A DNA stretch of 64,000 nt from the NCBI GenBank assembly GCA_024760905.1, contig CM045735.1, positions 10,783,249 to 10,847,248 on the forward strand, read 5' to 3'. The stretch comes from Plotosus lineatus. Taxonomy: Eukaryota > Chordata > Actinopteri > Siluriformes > Plotosidae. Positions within the stretch are counted from its first letter, which is position 1. Every line of letters starts with the position of its first letter. This document shows, piece after piece, positions 21,693-33,600 of this stretch. Both the position numbers and the translations under genes were made by a program. The notes beneath the pieces were generated by a model that did not search any database, was not told the DNA's origin, and was given only the letters and a program-made list of their open reading frames with translations.

Positions 21693-24600
21693 CAATACTT
21701 CTCAATTGTTTTCTGTGGTTCCTCCTTGAGGAAGAAAAAAAAAAACATTTCATGCCCCCCCCCCCCCCGCCCCACAAGTTACTATAAATAGTATTATTTG
21801 TCTATAAAATTATTAGTACACCTCTGCATAACATTGTATCTTTAACATTAAAAACAAACAAAAAGAAATATCGTTCTTCTTCTTTTCCTTTCGGCTTTTC
21901 CCTACAGGGTAAAAAGAAATATAGTTCAACTTACAATAAAGAAAAACTTGATTAGCATTGTTTTTTAATCTGTAACAGAAAAGAGTTAATGTGCACCAAT
22001 GTGCGTGAAAAAAAAAAAAAAATCCTTATTTAAACCCACTCAACTTATTTATGTCTGAATATCGCCGTCTCCCTACACCTTTCTCTTCGTTTCTGTTAGA
22101 AATTTTCCGTATTGTTTGAGGGGTTGTTTACTGCAACTTCATATCGTTTGTGAAAAACTGTTACACCATAGCGTGACGATGAGAGTGCCACTGCCAACTG
22201 GTGGAGTGGAGGTACAATTATACTTAATTCTTGTATAATATTCCATAAAAGCATGTTCCCCAGGGTCATACGCACTCCCCCTGCATCACGTCACACACCC
22301 CTATTTGAGAAATAAATTATTTATATATATATGTATACACACACACACACACACACACACATACATACACACATACATACATACATACACACACACAGAC
22401 ACACACACACACACGGGCAGTGGTGGTCTAGTGTTATAGGGTGCTGGATCGCTGATCCAAAGGTTGAGGGTACGAGTCCCGCTCTCCACGAGGTTGTCAC
22501 TGTCGTCGCCCCCCCCCCCCCCCCCCCCCCCCCCGCAGTGCGGCCAACTGGGTTATCAAAGGTGGGCCATGTCTCTGTCTATGGTGAGAGGCATGTAAAA
22601 GAACCATTGCTGACTTTCGACAAGAGTAGGCTGCAAAGTCGTCAGCGTGTTTCTGTCTCTTGCTAAAAAGGGTTGTGACAGGAAGGGCATCCGATGTAAA
22701 AACCTGTGCGAATCAAGATGATTCGCTGTGGTGACTCCCGAGTAAAAGGGAAAAAGCCGAAAGGAAGACAGACAATATATATACATACACACACACACAC
22801 ACACACAGTAGGCCCTCGATATTCGTGGGGGTTCGGTTCCGGCCCCTCCCGGGAATGAAGATAATCCGCGAGTTCTGTATCCGGAAGCAAAACCCCATGT
22901 ATCATATTATATGTGCGAATGAGCAGCCGGAAGTAAAATACTGTGTATAGTTAAAATATGCTTCTTAAACACATTCTATATACTTCTAGAAATAATTCAG
23001 CAATTTTTCAGCACTCAGTGTGAGTTTACAATTAAGGGAGCATGACAAACAGCCTTAACATTTCAAATAATTTAATGAACTTTCGCAGTCATACAACATT
23101 TTGGCTGCACATTCCAGTGAAGGTTAATCAACCTCGCTAGGAACATGACAGCTGCCAGCTTGACTTACCAGACCTACTTTAGAACATGTGACAAGCAAAT
23201 GCGCTTGTGTATTGCTACTCTTAGCTCATTAGCTTCCCAGGCTGGGTGCCGAGGTCATTTCTCAATGAATGGAAATGACGGAATGAGCCGATTCTTTGTA
23301 TTGTGAGCTTTCTTAATCAACTATCATATATAAAATATATTTCCCCTTCAAAACAGAACAAATTTCACATACTGTAGTCACTTACCCTGCTGATAGACCG
23401 GCTTCCTCATCAATAATAATTCCTACATGTTTTCTTTGAAGATGCTTGCGCGTCACTGTAGCGCTCCCGTCCCAAGCCACCTCACTTTTACAAAGCCTGC
23501 AACACATTTTTGGGGACTGGGAGATTTCCTTTTGGCTCTTTCCCTTTATCAGGGGTCACCGCATTGAATGATTCGCATGTTTGATTTGGCATTAGTTTTT
23601 AGGTTGGATGCCTTTCCTGACACTACCCTTTAGCAAGGGATAGAAACACTTTGACGGCTTTGCGGATACTCTACGAAAGTCAGTAATGGTCCTTTTACAT
23701 GAACCTTTCACCGTATACAGTAAGAGACATGGCCGGCGTTTGATAACCCAGTTAGCTACTCTGGGGAACTATGGAGATTAAAATGCTTCCAAACTTTTGA
23801 AGATTTCAGTCGGTACACTTTTCATCGCAGTGCCACTGGCAGTCGACTGAGTCATGTTTTACAATGTTTATGAAGATGAAAAATTCAAGGCGCCCGTATG
23901 ACACATCCGTTCAACTCCGTACTGAGTGACAGTCGTCGGTAGTGACTGATTACGCAATAATCGTTAGACTTATCGATAACGAGATTTGCTGCCAATACTT
24001 TTAATAATCAATTTTTATCGATTTGTTGTTGCAGCACTAATGTGAACCACATTGAAACCGACTGTAGAACTAATGCAGACAGAACTTTACAGCAGCTTGT
24101 TTCTCACGTGTACTGCTGCAGTCCAATCCAACTTCAGAGCAAAATCAGCCAGGGTTCTCAAGATTTTAATAAAAAAGATTCACATGTGAGCTGCACCTTC
24201 TCTTCCTCTACATTCTTGTTCAGGGCACCTAACCACCAATTGTGCCTTGGGCACCCCCAATGTGTGTGGCAGCCCATTGCTCCAAGTGCGTGTGTGTGTG
24301 TGCGCGCGTGCGTGTGTGTGAGCTCACTTTGGGTGGGTTAAATTCAGACGCAATAATTTCTCTTGCAGACTTAATATAGTATATCTAAAAAAAAGATAAG
24401 TATGCTAAATATGATTGCTACCTAGAATGCAGTGGAGTGCAAATTTTTTGCCTTCCCAAAGGACGTCGTGGTGGTGTAGTGGTTAGTAAGTCTGCTTTCA
24501 AGCAAGAAGGTCCTGGGTTCGAGTCCTGCTCTTGGGGTGTTTTTGTGTAGTTTGTCTGTTCTCTCTCTGATTACGTGGGTTTAGTCCGTGAGAACCAGTT

Positions 24601-27600
24601 TCCACACACAGTCCGAAGACATGCACATTAGGTGAACTGGCGGCATCAAATTGCTCCCAAGTCCTCCAGTGCAGCTAACTGGGTTATCAAAGGCTGCCAT
24701 GTCCATCATTATATGTGGTGAGAGTTTGGTGAAAGAACCATCGCGCTCCTTCGTAAAGAGTAGGCCACTGGACTGCCGTCAGTGTGTTTCTGCCTTAAGA
24801 AGCGTTGGATTCAAAATTATTCACATTATAAATACACTCACGCCTCGGTTTAACGGACTAATGGGGGGGAACACTGGTCCGAAGTACCCGACTGTTTGAA
24901 GTTTCCGATTCTATATATTTCAACGATTACGTCACGAAAAACTTTTACTTAAGCACACTATGTAATCTGCAAATGTAAATACTATTCTTCTTTTCCTTTC
25001 GGCTGTTCCCTTCAGGGGTCGCCACAGCAAATGATCTGCCTCCATCTCTCCCTATCCTCTGCATCTTCTACTCTTACTCCAACGACCTTCATGTCCGCCT
25101 TCACCGCATCCATAAATCTTCTCTTTGGTCTTCCTCTGGGCCTTTTGCCTGGTAGTTCCAACCTCAGCATCCTACGACCAATATACTCACTATCCCTCCT
25201 CTGTACATGTCCAAACCATCTCAATCTAGCCTCTCTGACTTTGTCTCCAAAACATCTAACATGTGCTGTCCCTCTGATGTACTCATTTCTGATCCTATCC
25301 ATCCTCGTTACTCCCAAAGAGAACCTCGACATTTTCATCTCTGCTACCTCCAACTCTGACTCCTGTCTTTTCCCCAGGGCCACTGTCTCTAAACCATACA
25401 ACATTGCTGGCCTCATCACCGTCTTGTACACTTTTCCCTTCATTCTTGCCGATACTGTCCTATCACACATCACACCGGACAATTTTCTCCATCCATTCCA
25501 ACCTGCCTGCACGCGCTTCTTCACCTCTTTTCCACACTCTCCATTGCTCTGGATTGTTGAGCCTAAGTACTTAAAATCCTCCACCTTCTTTATCTCTGCC
25601 TCCTGTAACCACAAAGTTCCTCTTGGGTCCTTGTCGTTCACACACATGTATTCTGTCTTACTAAGACTAACCTTCAATCCCCTCCTTTACAGGACATACC
25701 TCCACCTCTCTAGATTTTCCTCCACTTGTTCTCTGCTCTCACAACAGATCACTATGTCATCTGCAAACATCATAGTCCATGGAGATTCTTGTCTAACCTC
25801 ATCTGTTAGCCTGTCCATCACCATAGCAAACAAGAAGGGGCTGAGAGCTGACCCTTGATGCAGTCCCACCTCCACCTTGAACTCTTCTGTCACACCGACA
25901 GCACACCTCACCACTGTCTTACATCTATCATACATGTCCTGCACCACTCTAACATACTTCTCTGTCACTCCAGACTTCCTCATACAATACCACAGTTCTT
26001 CTCTCGGCACCCTGTCATATGCTTTCTCCAGATCCACAAAGGCACAATGCAGCTCCTTCTGACCTTCTCTGTACTTCTCTATTAACATCCTCAAAGCAAA
26101 CACTGCATCTGTGGTGCTCTTTCTTGGCATGAAACCAAACTGTTGTTCACAAATGCTGACCTCTGCCCTTAGTCTTGCTTCCACTATTCTTTCCCATAGC
26201 TTCATTGTATGGCTCATCAACTTTATCCCTCTGTAGTTGCCACAACTCTGTACATCGCCCTTGTTCTTAAAAATGGGCACAAGCACACTTCTCCTCCATT
26301 CCTCTGGCATCTGCTCACTTTCTAAGACCTTGTTGAATATTCTTGTCAGAAAATCTACTGCTACCTCCCCTAGACACTTCCATACCTCAACTGGTAAGTC
26401 AACAGGGCCAACTGCCTTTCCCCTCTTCATCCTCTTCAATGCCCTCCTCACTTCTCCCTTACTAATCTTTGCTACTTCCTGCTCCTCAACAGTCACCCCT
26501 TCTACTCTTTTTTTTCTCTCTCATTTTCTTCATTCATTAGCTCTTCAAAGTACTCTTTCCATCTTCCCAGCACACTTCTGTCATCAGTCAATACATTTTT
26601 CTCTCTGTCCTTTATCACTCTAACTTGCTGCACGTCTTTCCCATCTATATTTCTCTGCTGTGCTAACCTGTATAGATCATTTTCTCCCTCCTTACTGTTC
26701 AACCTATCATACAAGTCATCATACGCCCTCTATTTGGCCTTTGACACTGCTACCTTCGCCTTACGCTGTGTCTCCCTGTATTCCTGTTTACCCTCTTCGG
26801 TCCTCTCAATGTCCCACTTCTTCTTGGCTAACCTCTTCTTTTGTACACACTCCTGCACTTCCTCATTCCACCACCAAGTTTCCTTATCTACTTTCCTTCC
26901 AGAGGACACACCAAGTATTCTCCTACCAGTCTCCCTGATCACATTGGCTGTGGTTGTCCAGTCCTCTGGAAGCACTTCCTGACTACCCAAAGCCTGTTTC
27001 AACTCCTCCTTGAAGACAACACGACACTCTTCCCTTTTCAGCTTCCACCACTTTGTCTTCTGCTCTGCCTTTGCCTTTTTCACCTTTCTCACCATCAGTG
27101 TCATCCTGCACACCACCATCCTATGCTGTTTGGCAACACTCACCCACTACTATATACTATGTAAATGTGCACCATAAGATCAGGTGTTGGGAATCTTTTT
27201 GACAAAAAAAAAAAAAAGACATTTTAAAATCTAATTCACTGAGATATATATATATATATATATATACATACACACACACACACATACATACCCTCATAAG
27301 ACCCCCTGGGCAAGGTCTCAACCACAAGTGTGCCTCTGTTCACTCAGCAGTATAAATGGGTACCAGTAAAATATACTGGGAAGGTAACCTGCGATGGACT
27401 AGCGTCCCATCCAGGGGGAGTTGAACTCCTGGTCGCTTCACGCTACAGAAACCGGGGATAAGCACCGACCTGATGAGCCCCTAGGCTTGGGTGTAAAATC
27501 CCAACAGACTTTTCAGCGTGTGAGTCCAATAAAATTCGAGTTTCAAGGTATTGGACCCGCCCGCATACAGAAAGGATTGGCTCTCCGCTTCGCACCCCAG

Positions 27601-30600
27601 TGACGTGGCATTGAAAATAGATGAATAGTTTTAAATGCGTGAGATTTCTTCAAGCCAGTCTGGTCATCTGGCGGTCACTTTCGGACGATCCGGATTAGTC
27701 GGAAGATACAGATTTTGTCCGTTGCATCCGAAATCCGTAAGTCCGTAAAACCGAAGCATGAGTGTATAATTGAAAAATTGTTGATTTAAAGCAATAGTTC
27801 ACTTACTTGCCTCTAGGTGTGAATGTGAATGTTTGTGTCTTTGCCCTGCAATGGTTAGGACTGAGGAAGTAAGAGCAAGTAACACGTTGCTTATTATGTT
27901 AGTTTAGTGTCACCAACTTTCCTTCATGTGAGTTGTCTCCGAAATGGTATCATTATATGTTCGGATACACGCCAATGCTTGTACAGTAGGCCCTTGACCA
28001 TTTGCGGTTCAGCACTTGCGCCAACGCATACTCGCGGATTGGCGACAAACCCAGAAGGAACTGGCACGTGATTTAAATGTAGCCAATGGCTGAGAGCTTT
28101 TGTTTCTCCCTCCTGCTGATTGGTGCAGATGTGTACACCTCTTTTTTCTCCTTCGCATACAAGTTGTCAAAGTGATTGCCTGAATTGCAAAATACATTTT
28201 TTAGTGTGTTTTCATGATTATTTAAGTGCTATGATGTCTCTCAAACACCATGAATCTTCTCTAGCTTCTGGTAAGGAGCCTAAGCGCTTTATTTATTCAT
28301 AAATATTATCACATAACAAAATTAAAAAGTTTTTACTTCATCATTACATAAATTTTACAGCATTATTGCTGTATTAATGAGTAAGACTGTCTATAGAATG
28401 TGTTTAAGAAGCATATTTTAGCACATGTAATATCATGCATTGGGTTTTAAAACCATGTCAGTAACTCGTGGATTTTCTTGATCCGCGGACCGGAACCAAA
28501 CCATCGCGAAAAACGGGCCAACTGTACTGTGAAAATTTCATTGCAATCAAGTCTGTGGGATTACAAAGACAGGTTTTCAAACTTTCTCCAGGTTTGCAGG
28601 CCTGCTTTTGGTTGTTTGTCTGTATTACTTCGGATACCTTGAGTAAAATACACGAGCATTTTATTCTTCATAAATTCCAACTGTTTCTTTCACCCTTCTG
28701 ATATTCATGAGACCCCCACGCTGAGTGACATGTTTTAGTGCATAATACCCTCATTTCACTGGAGCACGGCATGCAACGATCGTAGCGGAAAGGCGCAGAA
28801 CGCAGTCTACGGAAGACCTTTGGCATTTTTACATGGAAAATGGGTGAAAACCCTACGGAAAAGTCGAAATCCCTCTGATCGAATCTGTGTTAGATGAAAG
28901 CATGCACTTGAGCCCATGTTTAAGACACGCTGATCTCGGAAGCCCGCTTTGTATTTGCTTGATCATTTATTATAAGATGGTTTAAACATGGCCGTGCGTG
29001 CAGCGCGCTCTCTATTCCGTCCACGCGCACGTGATCATCGACATGAGGAGAATGATCATGCAGACCCAATCGAAGTCTCAAGCAAACCACAATCGGCAGT
29101 GGACCAGTGAATCAGAAGGTGAAATACTCAGTGTGATCTCGATCGGTCTTCAGGGAACATGTCTTAAAGTGAGGGGCAAAGCATGCGGCAAGCGCTCGGT
29201 CTGATGCTGCTGCTGATGGTGTGTGGTGTGTAGAGCACGGAACACTCACGGAATTTTTTTCCGTGAATGTGCTTTTGAACATATTAAAAAGCACGTTCAC
29301 GGAATATTTTGGCCTGCCGGAAGCATACGGAGACTTAAGGAGTAACTACAGAGTCACACGGAAGATGAGGGAATAATTGTGGAACGTTTGCGGATGGCAA
29401 CATTTTTGGTTCTGTAAGTCTGCCGTGCTCCAGTGAAATGTGGGTGTAAGGTCTGTTGACTCAACCCCAGTGCAAACATTGTATAAATTGCCACCAACCT
29501 GCCATTTCCACCGGCTCTGTCATCGAAGGAATTTCTGAAATGTTCCATTTACTCCATATCTTCCTAATCATTTCAAGATCGTATATACACGCCTTTCACG
29601 TTTACACACGGATACAGCTTTTAGCTACCATCTAATCTGGCTGTGTAGCAGTTGTATATGAAGCAGAATCTGCCCAGACGTCTTGCGTTTTCTAAACACG
29701 CTCTGGTATGTGGAGGGAACGAGAGATCTTGGTTCTAGTCTGTGTGATAATTACTTGTTCAGGCTGGCAGGCTGACATCTTGGAGACTCTGATGCCTGAA
29801 ATGGCAACAGGGAAATGTGTGAATGAAGATTCATAGGAATGAGATTAAGGTCTCCTTTTACCAACCAGTAAACACAAATGTGTTTTCCCTCTCTGTAATT
29901 ATGGTGGGGTTTTTTCCATCTGTGTAATTATACTTGTCTTGGCGTTTCAGAGATTCTGCTGGTGATGTGATGAGGCATAAACTGCTTATTCGCTCACATG
30001 CTTTACTCACTCATTTGCCGAACTACTTGCTCCGTCTAGGGTCACCAGAAGGATGGAGCCTCTTCCAGCCAAAACTGGATGAATATGGTTACAAATTGAA
30101 CGGGTTGCCAGGCCATCAAAGGGACAACACACAACAATTTACATACTCATTCAGACCTAGGGGCAATTTGGAATGACCAGTTAGCCTAACGTGCATATCC
30201 TTGAACTGGAGGTAGAAACCCATGCAAGCAAAGGGAGAACATGCATACTCCACAATGAGGCCCAAGAATTGAACCTAGAACCTTTCTGTGAGGTTCCCTA
30301 TGCTCAAATACTTGATTAATGTAAATTTCATGTAAATATACCAGAGGTTTTTTTTTTTTTTTTTTTTTTTAATCTTTCTAGTTTTTATGCCTTTGTGGGT
30401 GCAGTGGTGGCCTGGTGGTAAAAGGTGCTGGATCGCTCATTCTAGAGTTAGGGGTTCGAGTCTCACTCTCCACAAGGTTGTCACTGTGCCCCCCTCCCCC
30501 AGGTGCAGCTAACTGGGTTATCAAAGGCCAGCCATGTCTCTCACTGTCTATGGTGAGAGGTTCATGTAAAAGAACCATTGCTGATTTTCAACTAGAGTAG

Positions 30601-33600
30601 CTGCAAAGCCATCAGTATGTTTCTGCCTCTTTCTTTAGAAAAGAAAGAGTGTCAGGAAGGGCATCCGAAATAAAAATCTATGCCAAATCTAATGTGCGAA
30701 TCATTAATATTACTCCCATGAAGATGGAAGGAGATCCCTGAAAGGGAACAGCCGAAAGGAAAAGAAGAAAGAAGAGAGGGTTTATGCCTTTGTGTCAGTG
30801 CTTGCCAGGGATGAAGACCTTTTTTCTCCTTCAGATTTTTCATCTGTCTGCTTTGTTCACCATGCAGTCAGTAGTTCTATGCTTTTTATTTATTTATTTG
30901 TTTGTTTATTTATTTATTTATGAATAGATCTTTTTTTTTTTTTTTGAAGCAGACATCTGTCATAAAATCCGTATGTCAGAGAAATATCAGTTTCATCCCC
31001 TCCCAGGCATGACGGTGTCAGTCACAAAATGGAACACAATGTGTCCTACTCAAAACGTAATTGAGCCTTAAGGGCCTTGTTTAAGGGCCCAAAAGCCAGT
31101 AGAGGCAGTTTAGTGATACTGGGTCTTGAATGGTCAACATTTTGATCTGTAATTCAGAACCTTAAATACTAAGCTACCATCGCCATCCTGGGAAACCTGA
31201 GCATGTGATTTTAAATGATTACAGTATAGAGGAGTTCAGGATCCAGAACACTTTACAGATTATTATTATTGTTGTTGTTGTTACTACTGACTCGATCTAT
31301 TTGTCTTGGCAGTTGACATTTAATACTAACAATAGCAGAGCGGTGGTGCAGTGGCTCCTCACGGCAAGACATCTTTTGGGGTTTGAACCCCTGGTTGTCT
31401 CTGGGTGCTTTGGTTTCTTCTCACAATCAAAAGACATTCAGAATAGGTCAACTCTGAATTGTCTGCTCTGATTTGCCTATCTATTTGAACATGTATGAAA
31501 GGCTGTCTGGTCTGAATAGGTTAACCCGTGATAGATTGGTGTCCTGTTCAGGGTGAACCCCACCTCTCATCCCGTGCCAGTTAGAATTGGCTCCAGGTCG
31601 AATGGACCTGAACAAAATTGAAAGAAAAAACATCCCGAAACTTTTTGCTGTAGAAACAGCTGTGTAAGAACTCAATTTGTGTATTCTGTGGACAAATTTG
31701 GTCAAATTATTAATTCATTCTTTGGCTATACTACTTATCCAGAAGCGGTGAGCTGGAGCCAATTCTAACTGGCACGGGATGAGACTTTCTACTGTCAAGA
31801 CAGTCCAAGGAACTGATCCTTAAAATCATCTACCTCTGGTATTAAGGTTGCTCATTGTCTTTTCAGTGAATATACAGCAAAAGAATTCTATATCACTCGC
31901 AGCAAAAGTCATTTGCAGTAAATCGTGCATTGCACCATTTTTATTTTTTTTTCCCTGTCTGAGCGATTGTTTAAATCTGTCTCCGAATCAAAGTTCCCTG
32001 TGTACATTGAGGTAATAAAGCCAGAATCTCGCTTCGAAGTCAATTTTTATTTAAAGCTTTAGGGATATACTTACTGTATCAGAGCTGCCTAGAACCTGAA
32101 ACCTTCATGGATGTGATCAATTCACATAAACTATTCTGTGCAGTCCCAAGAGCACTGCAAAAGTTTGACTTCTCAGGGGAACTGTCAGTTTTGATATATT
32201 TTCCTACCAGTTGTAGGTCAGCTTGAATTGAGGGTCATTTCATGGAAACCACAACAAAATTAAATATATTTAAAAAATCCGATTTCCATACAAATTGTCC
32301 CTTTTTGAGGAAAAACTCAAGTTCAGAAATGAGCAAAAGAAATCCTTATTGAAACAGCAGTCGTGGATTTTAAGTACCGTATTTTCCGGACTGTACGTTG
32401 CTCCAGAGTGCAAGTCGCATTGGCCAAAAAAAATGCATAATAAAGAAGAAAAAAACATATTTAAGTCGTACTGGAGTATAAGTCGCAAACTCATGGAAAC
32501 TGTCTACCTTGGCTTGGAAATCTGCTGGCAGTTTTTGTGATGTTGTGGTCCTCACTCTGATAAAGAGGCGGTTGTGTTGCATGAAACGGTAACACCAAGA
32601 AAGTCACGCAAAGTCATTTATTTTCATCTCCTTGACAACTACCTGGACATGGGGACGCAACTGCACTGTTGACAAGCCCCTCCCTGCTCAAACCCCCATG
32701 TGCGAGCTCATTCCTCTCGCTCTGGCCATCTAGTTTTTAGCCCGCGATTAGCTTTTTAGTGATTGCCTTTTTTTCTTTTCTTCATTGCAGTAGTAATAAT
32801 CTCTGCTTTTCTCCAGTTCCTCACAAGTTTCATGTTCACTCCAAACTTTCTTTCTGCTGCTCGAATACCATTTTCTGCTGCATATTTCACTACTTGCAGC
32901 TTGTAATCCGCAGAATAGGATTTTCTTTTTGGGGCCATTTCTTCAGTGGTGGATGAGCAGGTACTGGTACCCAAGCCTAGAGTGCCCTCTTGTGGTTGTG
33001 AGTGTAAAAATAACAAGCATGAGAACTTATGTTTGTAATGATGACGAACAGAATTATATGTAATAATTTCATATAGAAGTCGCTCTGGAGTATTCGTTGC
33101 ACCTTCTGCTATAGTATGAAAAAAGTGAGACTTATAGTCCAGAAAATACAGTAGTGTGTTATTTATTTATTTATTTGTTATGTAAATCATTGTGATATTT
33201 AAATGAAAAATGAACTACTGCACATCATTTATCTCTTTGTAGGTAAGTTTGAGGAGAAGGAGGATCGTGTGCCAAAACTGGAGCAGTTGAACACACTGGG
33301 CTTCATGTGCAGCCTCAACCTGGCCCTGAATAAGCGTGACCTCATTAAAATGGAATTGCTGCTGCTGGAGACATTTGGCTGGAACCTGTGCATGCCTACG
33401 CCAGCTCACTTCATCGACTACTACCTCTACGTTGCCGTACAGGAAGGTGACCTGCACAATGGCTGGCCCCTAACTTCTCTGTCCAAGACCAAATCTTTCA
33501 TGGACAAGTACACACACTACTTCTTAGAAATTTCCCTGCAAGGTGAATTCACTGAGAGATACTCAAAAAATTTTTGGTGATGTGTATTAATTTCATCATT

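Larger units (their letters stand above)
24835..27764. mobile_element. TA-flanked TIR element split by a LINE and a SINE
   Basis: The left end, TA-CACTCACGCCTCGGTTTAAC, pairs with the right end (GTAAAACCGAAGCATGAGTG-TA). Inside lie the RTE LINE (24987-27148) and a SINE-like repeat (27283-27608). Once these are removed only about 0.4 kb of the host element remains. Confidence 0.75.
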
